From: Misgurnus anguillicaudatus
Taxonomy: Eukaryota > Chordata > Actinopteri > Cypriniformes > Cobitidae
Assembly: GCF_027580225.2 (NCBI RefSeq)
Contig: NC_073339.2
Coordinates: forward strand, 41,096,501 to 41,160,500
Direction: 5' to 3'
DNA length: 64,000 nt
Part shown: positions 49,697-62,878 of the stretch, piece by piece
Numbering within the stretch: position 1 is the stretch's first letter
Layout: each line of letters opens with the position of its first letter
The notes under the pieces: generated by a model
What the model saw: the letters and a program-made list of their open reading frames with translations, nothing else
Told to the model about the DNA's origin: nothing
Databases searched by the model: none
Translations under genes and position numbers: made by a program

Positions 49697-52600
49697 CTAT
49701 TTCCAGCGGTTGATTCTACGTAGCTGTACGTAAGCCAACGTCATACATATGAGTATAATGCCCAGCAGAGCCACCTGGTTTTGCCAGAAGCCCCATGTGC
49801 TGTAATCGATTCCCTGAGATTCAAGATACATCTCTCCTGTCATTCTGATGATGAGAAAAAGAGAGACAGACAGTGTGACTTGAATGTCAACTTATATCAA
49901 GAGTTAAATTTGTTAGTGGTGTTTACCAAAACAAGCATAACTTTTAATATTGCTCACAAATAATTAAGCGGCGAAATTTGTTGTAAACCCTTCTTTGAAG
50001 TATTTTTTGTGCTAAATTATAATAATTTTATTGAGGTATACTCGCCCAGACTCCCTTTTCCAAAGTGTTTTTTTTTTTTCAAAAATCACGCACCCCACCT
50101 TTAAGAAACTCACATAACTTATATGTAGATATAAGAGAACAATTTTACATATTATTTTAATGCATCCTTTGACACCTTTAATATAAATAATTCATGTCAT
50201 TTTATGACAAAATGTGTAATGCTCTCTAATTTGTAAGTCGCTTTGGAATAAATATAAATGTCATAAAAGCTATTCATCAATAATACCCTGGGAAAAAAGT
50301 CAAACATGGTCCCTGGGTGTCACTAGTGCCCTTTAAAAAAGTCATAAAATACCATTTAGGTACAGATATGTATACATTTGGTACATTATGAGGTAGTTAC
50401 ATGAACTCTTTAGGTGTAAAACATGCTAGGGAACATTTTTGTCTGACAGTGTAATAATTCATATGCAAAATGTTCAAAATAATTTGGATAAAATATTGAA
50501 TGTTCTTCAGTAGGACATATTAACATGCCCAATGCAAAACAAAAATGTTATGCACTGTAAAAAAAGATTTGTTGAACTTAAACCTGGTTGTTACCTGTTT
50601 GCCTTAAAATCTTAAGTTAATTTAACTTGAAAAATAAAAAAGATCTGTTCAACTTAAACCTTGTTGTTACCTGGTTGTTACTTGTTTGTTACCTGGTTGC
50701 TACCTGGTTGCCTTAAAATCTTAAGTTAATTTAACTTGAAAAATATTAGCTAACTCAAAAGAAAGTTGAAATTGGGTTGTGTCAACGAATATTTTTAAAT
50801 GATCACAGCATTTGTAGTATTTCGGTCTGCAGCCAGAGGTCAATATATCTTAAGTTACAAACATTGTGAACATACACTGAACTATCATTAAACAATAATC
50901 TCACCTTTATCCTACTTTCTGTTTATAGGTCTAAAGGGCATCTGCTTTTAACAATAAAATAGACAGTATTGTGATGATGGTGTGGAGGGGGTGGGACTCG
51001 ATTTGGGACTTGCAGAGGAACTTTAAACCTGCATTTCTTGGCTATAAGCAACGCAATTCTATGCATTGTCTCTGTATTTGTCTCTGTATATATTTTCTGT
51101 GCTAGTTCTTTGTACGTACATGAATCTGTGGTTTTTATCATCAGAAACATTACAAAATCAGTTACATAAGCATCTTATGGTTGTATAATCAACTTACGTA
51201 GCATTGAAGACCAGCCCTTTCATTTCATTTATAGTCACAGCCTACAAAAAACAGCACACTGTTATAATCAGCACTGCTGATATAAACTGATATGAATTTA
51301 AAATGCACATAAACAACAAATGATATCTTGCCAAAAGCAAATTGTATTTTGTTTGGATTTCTTTTTATAATATCAGTTTGGTTGTTCTTACATTTAGCCC
51401 GTATTTAAAGATACTGGCCCACTGGAGCCAGGACAACCAGCTGAGCATGGAGTTGAGGTTCACAAGGAACCCGCCAAAAACCTGCGATATAGAAAACGAT
51501 AGTTAAGCGGAAGTATAATTTACATGAAAACTTCAGAGAAGATGTTTGTAATCTGACCATCATGAAGATAAAAGGAATGGCGATGAGAGCGTTGGCCATG
51601 GCGAATGAGTTCACGCTGGCACTGACCAGAAACGCCAAACTGACTCCTGCCAGACTGACCAAAGACAAGGTCAATGCAAAGCACAGGAACGCTGTAAATG
51701 CCGGCTTCAACCCTGTTTACACACACACATGCACTTACTGTATTTTACTGTAGTTGAGAAGGTTACACTCTAAAAAATGTGCTGAAATTTTGCAGCTGGT
51801 TGCCAGTAACTTACTGTAGAAGATAAAGTCAAAAAATGTTATATGTTCATTTAACTTTGAACAAAATGTTGCCAGTAAATAACATAAATGTAAAATCTAC
51901 AGTAAGTTACTGGCAGCTAGTTGCCAGTAATGCCCATTAATACTGTAATTTCTACAGACATTTTTTACAGTGATGTCCTGTGCGTGTCACAAATGATTGT
52001 AATGGTTAAAGTATAGATGTAGTGAACTTATAAATATGCACTCAAGATTTGTTTAACTACTGTACAAATATGTTCTCACCCATCATATAATATGCAATGG
52101 AGGCGAAGGCTAAAAGTGGTATGATGCGATTTGGTAACAAATCCACAAACACCTTAGACAGGAAATACACAGATGTCCGGTAATATCCTCCAGAGTTCTC
52201 ATGTCTTAAACACACACAAAAATGCATAAATACACATATAATTTTGTAAAAAAAAAAAATTTTATACATAAGAATGGACACTTTGTGATTTGAAATTGAT
52301 AGATACACAAAATCTTTGATTATAATCATAAATATTTTGAATAGAAAGTATCATAAATTAATCTGTCATGTTACACTGTGAAAACTTTGCTGTAAATTCT
52401 ACAGTAACTACTGGCAGTTGGATGCCATTAAGTTACCATAAAATCATATACTGTAATTTCACTGTATTTTGAACTTACAGTACCATTGCTGTATTTTAAT
52501 TTACAGCACAAGAAACCCTACTGTATTTTCTTATATACTAGACTACTATATTTTAAATTAAATTAAATATCACACATAAATTTAATTTATTTAATTTTAC

Positions 52601-54949
52601 ACATACAAAAATTCTGTAGAAATTACAATGTTATTGCAGCTGGGTTGCCGGTAACTTACCGTAGATTTTAAATATGTTATTTACTGGCAAAAGTTTGTTC
52701 AAAGTTAAATCAATTTTAAATATTAACAAGTCTTTATCTTTACAGAATAAAACTATACAATAACAGCCTCATCCAAAGCCTTCTGGGAACCAGAAATCAT
52801 CGTCAACCTTTTTCTGTTTTTTGCTTCAGATTTTGTTTCCCAGAATGTTTTGCTTGATGCTGTTTTTTTAGTTTTACTCTGTAAAGACAAAGAAATGTTT
52901 AATGTTTATTTAGCTTTGAACAAAATGTTCCCAGTAAATAACATAAATTTAAATCTACAGTAAGTTACCGGCAACACAGCTGCAATAACACTGTAATTTC
53001 TACAGATTTTGTTTTACAGTGTAATGAATAAAATTACACTCACACAAAGATCTTTCTTTCATTGATGAAGAGCTCCACCGCTGATAGGTTGCCAAACACC
53101 ATATTGATTATAAGGAAGAAGAAAGCTCCAATCCTACAAACACACAGTAATAAAAAAATTGCCCATTTCACAAATGCGTTAACCTTCAAAATGCAATTGT
53201 GTGTTACTTCTTTTCACATGAATGTACAGTGCTGTGCAAACGTCTTAAGCCACCATGCCAGAATTAGATTAGTGGTTTTTGCAATGTTAGTGATCATATA
53301 TAATTGTTTCTCAGTCTCTTTAATAGAATAGAAAATACAGGAAATGTGTATATAGTATTAAAAACTGTATAAAAATGTAAAAAGTTTTTATGGTAAACTC
53401 CCCTTCCACTTGAGCAATAGCGGGGAACTGCAGGATCTCTTAAATCTAAATAAAATTAAATCATAATTTTAAAGAAATTTGTCTTTTTAATTCATTCTGC
53501 TTAAAAACGCTCAAGATGTGTTTAGTGCCAAGAGAGGTCACACTAAACACAGACGATGACTAAAGAAGACATTTATTTTTTATTTTTTTGTACATATTTC
53601 CTGTATTTTTTGTTTGTATAAAATAGATTGAAAAATAAATATGGATGGCCATTAAAACTTCTAAAACAACAAGTCTGATGGTGGTGGCCTAAGACTTTTG
53701 CACAGTACTGTATGTGGTGAATGTAAAGCAGCACAATCTTAATTGTAAGTGATGGACAAGCAAATGGATGGATGGATATGTCCAGAAAATACCTGTTTTG
53801 TATGGCTTCAGGAAGAGTTTTAGGCATCTGGTAGTAGATGAGGCCGATCAAAATTGCAAAGATGATATTCAGACCAAATTGAGCATACGAGGTCTGAGGA
53901 TTCCTAATAATGTTCAGTGCTGTCCTCCAACACACCACCTTCATCTAAACACAAACATTTAACCACATGCACATGTTCACAAAATCCCACACGCAGACAA
54001 ATATACTGCACACAAGAGACAAAAAACATTCAACAGACATAGTTTATGGATATTATCTGCAATTCACCCATCATGACCTGATAACAGCTGCATGACAAAG
54101 TTGAACAGCGGGTCAATTTAACATTAAAAATTAACCATTTACTATCGCGCACAGAGAACCGCACATGATTCAAAACCATTCGCTTATGACACGCACCTGG
54201 TAGAAAAAAGGTGTGACATAGGATGGTGCCTTGTTGTTGGTTTCAAATGAGGAACCAGATGGGCCGGTGATACATTTCGTTTCCTCTACGACGGCATCAC
54301 AGAACTGAGATTCTCTGTACAGCTCAGCCAATGACTTCTCTGAGAAAGAGGAGATTAAACAGTATCATCGTCCCTATCGCATCAACTGTTTTATGTAAGC
54401 TTCAGTTTAAAGATCACTGCTTTGTTTTACCTGTTGGCGTGGACAAAATAGTTTCCCCGTTTGTTATGTCCAGAAAAAAATCTGCAGGATTGTTGAAAGC
54501 CTCACATGTGTAACCTTAACAACAAAAAACTATTTCAATAATTTGCCATTAGTCATTTTAGTTGTCTTTTGTCCAAGATGACAATAATTTATATTGGAGT
54601 ATTTACTGTACACATTCTTTACAGACAGACAGACAGACTGACTGACTGACCAACTGACAGGCAGACAGGTAGATGAACAGAAAGACAGATAGACAGATAG
54701 ATGAACAGACAGACAGATAGACAGGTAGATGATAGACAGAGAGGCAGACAGACAGACATACATGTAGATAGACAAAAATATAGGGAGGCAGACAGACAGA
54801 CAGGTAGATGGATAGACAGGTAGATGAACAGACAGACAGACAGGCAGGCGAATAGATAGATAAACAGACAGGGAAATGGATAGATATACAGATAGACAGG
54901 CAGTCAGACAGACAGGTATATGGATAGTCAGACAGACATATAGACAGGC

Positions 54950-54988
<39 letters not shown>

Positions 54989-55348
54989 TAGACTGGCAGG
55001 CAGACAGACGGACAGACAGACAGACAGATTGGTAGATAAACAGACAGACAGACAGACAGGAAGATGGAAAGACAGGTAGATAGATAGACAGACAGACAAT
55101 CAGGCAGATGGATAAACAGTGAGGCAGGCAGACAGACAGACAGACATGTAGATAGATAGACAAAAGATAGGGAGGCAGACAGACAGGTAGATGGATAGAC
55201 AGCTAGACGGGTAGATGAACAGACAGACGGAGAGATAGATAGACAGACGGGTAAATTGACAGATAGACAGACAGATACAGGCAGTCAGAAAGACAGACAG
55301 ACAGGTAGATGCATAGTCAGTCAGACAGACGGACAGACAGACACACAC

Positions 55349-55389
<41 letters not shown>

Positions 55390-56053
55390 AAGGAAGATGG
55401 ATAGAAAGATAGATAGACAGACAGACAATCAGGCAGATGGATAGACAGAGAGGCAGGCAGCTAGACAGGTAGATAGATAGACAAAAAGATAGGGAGGCAG
55501 ATGAATAGACAGATAGACAGGTAGATGGATAGACAGCTAGATGGGTAGATGAATAGACAGACAGGCAGATGGATAGATAGATAAATAGATAGACAGACGG
55601 GGAAAAGGATAGACAGACAGATAGACAGGCAGTCAGACAGACAGGTAGATGGATAGTCAGACAGACAGACAGACAGACAGACTGGCAGACAGACAGGAAG
55701 ATGGATAGACAGACGGATAGACAGACAATCAGGCAGATGGATAGGTAGATAAACAGACATAAAGGAAGATGGATAGACAGGTAGATAGATAGACAGACAG
55801 ACAATCAGGCAGATGGATAGACGGAGAGGCAGGCATACAGACAGGCAGATAAATAGATAAAAAGATAGGGAGGCAGACAGACAGGTAGATGTATAGACAG
55901 ATAGATGGATAGACAGCTAGACGGGTAGATGAACAGACAGACAGACAGACGGACGGAGAGATAGATAGACAGACGGGTAAATTGACAGATAGACAGACAG
56001 ATAGACAGGCAGTCAGAAAGACAGACAGACAGACAGACAGGTAGATGCATAGT

Positions 56054-56086
<33 letters not shown>

Positions 56087-56122
56087 GGGTAGATGAACAG
56101 ACAGACAGGCAGACAGACGGAG

Positions 56123-56157
<35 letters not shown>

Positions 56158-56217
56158 AAGGAAGATGGATAGACAGATAGATAGACAGACAGACAGACAG
56201 ACAGGTAGATGCATAGT

Positions 56218-56270
<53 letters not shown>

Positions 56271-56288
56271 GGACAGACAGACACACAC

Positions 56289-56323
<35 letters not shown>

Positions 56324-56862
56324 ATCAGGCAGATGGATAGACAGAGAGGCAGGCAGATAGACAGGTAGATAGATAGACAAAAAGATAGGCAGCCAGACAG
56401 ACAGGTAGATGAATAGACAGATAGACAGGTAGATGGATAGACAGCTAGATGGGTAGATGAATAGACAGACAGGCAGATGGATAGATAGATAAATAGATAG
56501 ACAGACAGATAGACAGGCAGTCAGACAGACAGGTAGATGGATAGTCAGACAGACAGACAGATAGACTGGCAGACAGACAGGAAGATGGATAGACAGACAG
56601 ATAGACAGACAGACAATCAGGCAGATGGATAGGTAGACAGACATAAAGGAAGATGGATAGACAGGTAGATAGATAGACAGACAGACAATCAGGCAGATGG
56701 ATAGACAGAGAGGCAGGCATACATACAGGCAGATAAATAGATAAAAAGATAGGGATCCAGACAGACAGGTAGATGTATAGATAGATAGATGGATAGACAG
56801 CTAGACGGGTAGATGAACAGACAGACAGGCAGACAGACGGATAGATGGATAGTCAGACAGGC

Positions 56863-56917
<55 letters not shown>

Positions 56918-59900
56918 TAGCCAGACAAGCAGACAGACAGTTACAATGACAGACAATGATGGTTTATTGATTTTAATTTATTTTTAACCAATAACGTGTA
57001 ATATATTGTACCCAGACTCTGAAAGTAGTCCATGGCTTTGCCAGCAGGTCCGGCATAAACCATCTCGCCTTTATGGAGGAGCGTCAGGTGATCAAACAGC
57101 TTGAAAATGGAATAACGTGGCTGGTGGATGGAGAAAATGATAGTTTTACCACCCCGTGACAACCTGAAGAAGTCAGAAGAGATGAAATCAAATTAGATCA
57201 GAATAAAGGTTGCATGTTCTTCTGGCTATGTAAAGGTTATGTAGGCACTATAGTCTCAGTCAGAGGTGTAATTAAATCAGGCATAAGTTTCTACCTGTGC
57301 AATAGACCCATGATGCTGTTGGCTGTATTGGAGTCAAGGCCTGTGGTCGGCTCATCCAGGAACAGAAGTGTAGGAGATGTAATGAGCTCCATACCAATGC
57401 TACAACGCTTTCTTTCTCCTCCTGATACACCCCTTAAAAACTCTGTACCAATCTGGAGAAAAGGCAATATACTGCAGTTTAAATATTAAAAATACTATGC
57501 TATAAAATATAAAAAAATCCTTGTTTTGTTCTTCAAAAACTGACAAAATGTATATGTAGAAGAGGTACATTTAAGTAATACTGCAGTTTTGGACACAAAA
57601 ATGTGTTAATTAATCTTTATTGACCCAGTAGCATTTTTGACCAATCTTTGTGTCTGCGCAGTCCTCCAGCCCAAGCTCATGGATGATGCTCTCCACTTTC
57701 TTTTTCTTATCGCCAGCGGAATACTGTTGCCTTGGCAACCGCAAATTTCCAGAGAATAAGAGATTCTCTCGCACAGTAAGCGTGCCCATCAGGATATCAT
57801 CCTACAGACAGACAGACAACATTGTCTGACAGATTTTTTTAATGAAACCAAATAAATGCAACCTAGTAAATCTTTTGATTAGTAAACAATAAAAAATTAC
57901 AATACACTTCAATCCATCCTTCATGAACATTTAACATAGTGTACCAGAACCCACATTTAACCTAGTTTAAGACTGCCAGAGAGCTCAGCATACTGACCTG
58001 TACAACATAGGCCGACATAAGCCGGAGTTCAGAGGTCACGACCTTGTTGTCAACCAGAACTTGACCTGAACGCAAACCACGTGGATCCTTTCTTCCAGAA
58101 ATCACGTCCAACAACCTTAACACGCAAATCATTAGAAATTCAGCTTCGATGCCGGTGTGCTGTGTATTATATAGTTTTCAGGGATGTCTTACGATGTTTT
58201 GCCGCTTCCTGTAGCTCCCATGATAGCGTTCAGTCCCGTCTTCATGATGCCACTGAAATTAGCAATTAAATGAACAGAGGTGTAAAGTATGAAAGTATTT
58301 TTTAAGGACATATCATGAGCCTCAAACACCATTGTTTCCTCCTTCTTATGTAAACCTTGTGCATGCAAAAGACTGCTGGAAAACAATCTCAACACAACAC
58401 CAACTATAACATTACAGTCGAGACGTATGCCCCAGCATTAAATTACATATTAAATTTATAAAAATTTTGTTACAACACTAAAACCAACTGCTTGTTAATG
58501 CTACATGCTAGTTTAGGCTGAAATTCTACTATTGACATTAAACTTACATTTTGCGGGTCCATACTAAAAAACACAAACTTACCCTCAGAAACGTCCATTA
58601 ACATTTGAGGAAAGTAATTAAGTACTAGATTTTTAATGTAATTATCTATTAAATGAAATTTAATATTAAATAAGGTGGATTCAAAAGTTTGAAATTATGC
58701 ACTTGTTTAAAAATATACTTGATTAAAGTAAAAAGGAGTACTTTACACCTCTGAAAAAATACTTTAAAAAAATAAAAATAATAATTTTAGTTATAGTATT
58801 ATGTGGACTTAAAAGGTTGTCAGTTGTTACCATGTTCAAATGAAATATGACTGATACCTTTAAAAGTGTGAGAACAAAAACTCCAGTCAATGTTATATAT
58901 AATGTTATATATATAATTCATATTAAATAACATGTTAAAATAAAAAAAAATATGTTAAGTGTAGAAAATTTATAATCGTATACACACATAATATATTTAC
59001 CCTATTTTAACACATTTACTTACCATATGTGACCCTGGACCACAAAGTCATAAGGGTTAATTTTTTAAAATTCAGATTTAAACATCATCTGAAAGCTGAA
59101 TAAATAAACTTTTCATTGGATAGGACAATATTTCTCTGCAAAACAACTATATAAAAATCTGGAATCTAAGGGTGCAAAAATCTAAATATTGAGAAAATTG
59201 CCTTTAAAGTCCTTAGCAACACATATTACTAATGATAAATACATTTTTTATATTTTTATGAAATATCAAAATTTACAAAATATTTTCATACATGATCTTC
59301 ACTTGATATTCTTATGATTTCTGGCATAAAAAATCTATAAATTTGACTCATGTATTGTTGGCATTTTTGATATTTTTATGAAATATCAAAATTTACAAAA
59401 TATCTTCATACATGATCTTCACTTGATATTCTTATGATTTCTGGTATAAAAAAATCTATAAATTTGACTCATGTATTGTTGGCATTTTTGATATTTTTAT
59501 GAAATATCAAAATTTACTAAATATCTTCATACATGATCTTCACTTGATATTCTTATGATTTCTGGTATAAAAAAAATCTATAAATTTGACTCATGTATTG
59601 TTGGCATTTTTGATATTTTTATGAAATATAAAAATTTACTAAATATCTTCATACATGATCTTCACTTGATATTCTTATGATTTCTGGTATAAAAAATCTA
59701 TAAATTTGACTCATGTATTGTTGGCATTTTTGATATTTTTATGAAATATAAAAATTTACTAAATATCTTCATACATGATCTTCACTTGATATTCTTCTGA
59801 TTTCTGGCATAAAAAAATCTATAAATTTGACTCATGTATTGTTGGCTATTGCTACAAATATACTTGTGTGACTGGCTTTGTGACCCAGGGTCATATATTA

Positions 59901-60366
59901 TAAAACATTGTCAGGATCATTGAAATATCATTAAAACAATTGTTTATATTGCTTGTGTTCTTCTGGTATATAAAAGCATTACTTAAGTAACAACTAAATC
60001 CTGCAGATGTACTGACTTAACACTTCTTTCCTTATTTGTAAACACAAGCTTGTTATGCGTTGTTTCCAATAATAGTGAGTCCTTTCAAATCTAGTTAAAA
60101 CTAAAACAACTAAAACATAATTTTACCATCTTGTCCAAACACTCCAAAACCAATACCAGAACCAGAGTATGCTTTCTGAACAAATAAAAAAGACATCTGT
60201 ACCTGACATTTTTCAGGATGTCTTTCTTAGGTCCTCTCTTACGGCAAAGTCCACGGCTTTCTCTAACACAATAGTGAATGTTCTGGAATGTCAAAGTTGG
60301 ACCAGGTACCTCTACATGCACCATTGTATCCCCAGATGACAACATTTTCATCTGACATACATCCAT
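49697..60366 (-). CDS. abcg2: ABCG2-type half-transporter (ATP-binding cassette G2 family)
   Basis: Fifteen coding exons on the minus strand: 60203-60366, 58193-58252, 57998-58115, 57646-57801, 57295-57452, 57012-57163, 54431-54514, 54197-54339, 53793-53944, 53044-53133, 52080-52204, 51558-51712, 51392-51481, 51198-51241 and 49697-49844. They total 1839 bp or 612 aa (human 655). The NBD comes first: Walker [10 protein letters not shown] (67-75), Q-loop Gln114, signature VSGGERKR (175-182), Walker B LLFLDEP (195-201) and H-loop His232 in SIHQPR. Six membrane spans follow. Arg at the QNR junction matches human Arg482. The last loop ([19 protein letters not shown]) lacks the cysteines present in human ABCG2 and is shorter. 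The 57646/57452 junction is not standard GT-AG; an alternative GT-AG pair (57642/57442) would delete two residues. It is predicted to export xenobiotics or urate-like substrates as a dimer. Which fish abcg2 paralogue it is remains open. Confidence 0.92.
50290..50770. mobile_element. MITE fragments in the last abcg2 intron
   Basis: 50325-50455 is a GGTACA-type fragment like 44785. 50555-50770 starts CACTGTAAAAAAAGATTTG and contains a duplicated block (CTTAAAATCTTAAGTTAATT at 50605 and 50714) and TTACCTGGTTG repeats. Confidence 0.45.
51768..51975. mobile_element. CACTG-ended MITE, short copy 2
   Basis: Same family as 10241-10656 but with the centre deleted: CACTCTAAAAAATGTGCTGA at the left, TTTCTACAGACATTTTTTAC and AGTGA at the right, with CCAGTAACTTACTGTAGA against TCTACAGTAAGTTACTGGC inside. 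Intron of abcg2. Confidence 0.7.
52373..53021. mobile_element. CACTG-ended MITEs, copies 3 (partial) and 4
   Basis: 52373-52510 is a partial copy (CACTGTGAAAACTTTGCTGT). 52607-53021 is a near-complete copy sharing long stretches with 10241-10656, including ATCTTTACAGAATAAAACTA and CAAAGCCTTCTGGGAACCAG. They lie between two abcg2 membrane-span exons. Confidence 0.75.
54621..56940. repeat. 2.3-kb GACA/GATA-type tetranucleotide array
   Basis: Made almost entirely of 4-bp words (GACA, GATA, GGCA, GATG). The phrase ACAATCAGGCAGATGG recurs at 55096, 55425, 55725, 55801, 56321, 56613 and 56685, which reveals a higher-order repeat of about 890 bp (55425/55725/55801 repeat as 56321/56613/56685). It sits in the abcg2 intron between the H-loop exon and the FNNPAD exon. 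Long Ser-Val-Cys-Leu frames are artefacts of the 4-bp period. Confidence 0.95.
58253..60202. other. abcg2 intron 1 sequence
   Basis: An AT-rich intron between the first coding exon and the Walker A exon. 58430-59027 has no recognisable element. 59028-59893 is a TGTGACC transposon. The remainder is unique AT-rich DNA. Confidence 0.5.
59028..59893. mobile_element. TGTGACC-ended transposon, copy 3, with internal tandem expansion
   Basis: The left end TGTGACCCTGGACCACAAA and the right end TGACCCAGGGTCA match the family at 36860 and 37939. Between about 59240 and 59848 one segment is tandemly repeated about five times with a 120-122 bp period (starts of the GCATTTTTGATATTTTTATG phrase at 59361, 59482, 59604 and 59724). 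The other two copies in the window have this segment only once. Confidence 0.85.
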
Positions 60367-62600
60367 GGAGAGACTGAGACAGGAGAAAGCAAAGAAGAAA
60401 TGATAATGAAAATGACAAACTCCCAGATGGAACGTATATTCAGATAGACATATATAGATGCCCCTCCCATTCAGGGCCTTTTCAAGCCGTTAATTATCCG
60501 AAGAGTTACATATCACTATATGACCTTACCAAAGTCCTTCTGAGTATTTTGCATGGTCAGATGCTATGTAACACACGCTGTATTGTATATGTAACACCGG
60601 TACTAGGGAAAGAACATATAATGGTAGTTCCAAAGAAAGATCTTAGTTACATAGAAAATTTAAGTAGTTTTTACAAACATACAAAAACATTACTGGGGTG
60701 CATTTTGAGACAAAAGAACAGCACTGATATATTTTCAGTTAAAACAGCTCAAGTTTGGACTAGACTTAAGCTCTGTACGGGAAACATACTGAAAAGTTTA
60801 TATGTCGATAAAGCCCAAACTTTGCATGTATGAAATATTTTGTACTGACCTTTTTTTGTGTTATAAGTACTTTATGTGTTAAATCATTGTATTTTCTCTC
60901 CAGATGCTAGCTTGTTTATGCATACTTTATGGGATTCAAGAAAGTTATGGGGTTGTTGTTGGGTCTTTTTGGGTTATTCCACAATATAGTTTGATTTATT
61001 TTTTATTAACTTTAATAATATTTGAAAAACTCTTGTAACAATCATATCACTGTTACACTAATAACTTAAAATACAAAACACTACCTATAATAGTAATATT
61101 GATCACTTAAAATTTGGTGCATCTGAGCGCAGGTAGGCTGACAAAGGGAGTTAACAACAAGTATATTTAATTCAAGCATAACTTAACCAGTTAAGGATAA
61201 CAAGAAATTCAAAACTCTGCCATCTAGTGGACATCATGGCACATCTTATGTCATTGCCAACATGGGTTGAGCTGAACTTTATATTGATTCTAGATTATCT
61301 TAAAGACTCTGAAAACTTTGAAAATCTGTACTTTATTTACTATTTTATTGTAAATTCACCCAGCATACTTTATATTTGTATTGTTACTGTCAATTTATTT
61401 TTTATTTATGTATGTTGTTAATTTAATTCAATGATAAATAAATAAAAAACATGGGTTGAGCTTCTATTAATTCATCTCTTAAATAAATTAACAAGTATTG
61501 CAAACAACCTCTTAAGCAATCTTTTAAACAATTTGGGATGTGTTAAATATTTAATCTATTTATTAAATATAATTTCATGATTTTCACGCCCGAACGAAGC
61601 GAGTAAATGTTCAAGCGTCCAATTACGTGCGAATAGCACGTTTTTGCCACTTCTTCCGCGTCTGGTGTGAACGCACAGTAAGGATGGTAAATGTTGACGC
61701 ATTTATTTTTGGGTGAACTATCCGTTTAATAAAAATTAAATACAACTTGAAATATTTTTAAATCTTTCCTGCAGCCTGTTTGCAGTGAGAGACTAGCAAC
61801 AACATTGTGCCTGACTGTTAAAAACATCTTAATGTATTTTTTTCGGTCACTGATGTTATGAAATAAAGATGAATTAATATAGGACAGTATGTTTAATGTA
61901 TAATGAATTTAATTGAAAAATAACTGTATTACGTTTTATTAAGATGAATGACCTATACGGTCTTACATGTTGTGAAAATATTTTCACATAAAAATAAAGC
62001 CATGAAGTTAAATACATTTTCACTAAATTAGTTTAGCTCCTATAACGTCATTAGCCTTAATTTAATTTCCACCATGGATTATAGTAGATGCATTATAAGT
62101 TATATTAAAGCTTAAATGTATTTAAAGCAAGTAACACAATATGTTGATAGCTCTCTAAACAAATTGATCATACTTCTGGTCTATATACACAGTTTATGTG
62201 TATTCTGATTCACAAGTATTAGTCACTAACATAAAAGTAGCATGTAATGGGCTATTGTTATTTTCTGCTGAACTACTGCGGTTGAAAGGTGTTTATAAAA
62301 GTCTGACGCCCCCTATAGGCCACTGAAAGTAATCACAACAGGCTGTAAAAAAAACAAATTCAGTACTCTTTGTTCAAGTGACGCCTACTTTAATGAATCT
62401 AAGTAACCTGAAAACACTTTGTAAAAGCTTTCATCGCACGAACAGCGGTTTATTATGTGCTTGCGCAATCCAGCATTCCTACTAGTGTGCTTCACGGTCA
62501 AGTATTTGGTGTGGCACTTCACATACATATAGGCGTGGTCTGCATTCATTGTCGCTCCATGACAGATGACATACAGTTGACACATCTAATAAACGGTCGA
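60367..62600. other. abcg2-hapstr1 intergenic region
   Basis: The two genes are divergent, so this holds both upstream regions. An acceptor-like CTCAG just 5' of the abcg2 ATG implies a non-coding first exon here. No coding exon is supported. A short repeat fragment (TTTTTGGGTGAACTATCC near 61708) belongs to the TTAA family. Confidence 0.45.
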
Positions 62601-62878
62601 GCTTGTGTCGCCAAGCCACGCCCCGCGCTTCAACGGCCAACGAGAGTCGAGCGTAACTCAAGGAGGCGGGGCATGAGGGCAGTCAACGTTAAGTTGTTTT
62701 CATCGACTGTGTGGCGTCGCAGGTCGCGGAGAAGTGCACGGTTCGCTATGCAGACGTAAACTAACAGCTGTCGATGAGGCCGCCGCCGACAAACGACCAC
62801 GGTCGGGTTTAATCGTCACGGAGAACTTAAAGAAGCACTTTGCAACGTTATAGCAGCCGTTTTTGCATTTTTGCGGCC
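62601..62878 (+). promoter_or_regulatory. hapstr1: CpG-rich promoter/5' UTR region of hapstr1
   Basis: CpG density rises sharply compared with the AT-rich DNA to the left (CGGTCGAGCTTGTGTCGCC, GGCCGCCGCCGACAAACGAC). No TATA box was seen, as usual for CpG-island promoters of broadly expressed genes. The start site cannot be fixed. Confidence 0.6.

Noticed and set aside
54530..56928. Several long open frames (up to about 280 codons) rich in Ser, Val, Cys and Leu
   Set aside because: A 4-bp repeat lets every frame stay open; the residue pattern just mirrors GACA/GATA words on the minus strand inside an abcg2 intron.
59240..59848. 120-bp repeats, considered as CRISPR-like or regulatory array
   Set aside because: Direct tandem copies within a transposon, no spacers.
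60549..60833. 94-codon plus-strand frame upstream of abcg2
   Set aside because: No similarity recognised, AT-rich, no promoter or splice evidence.
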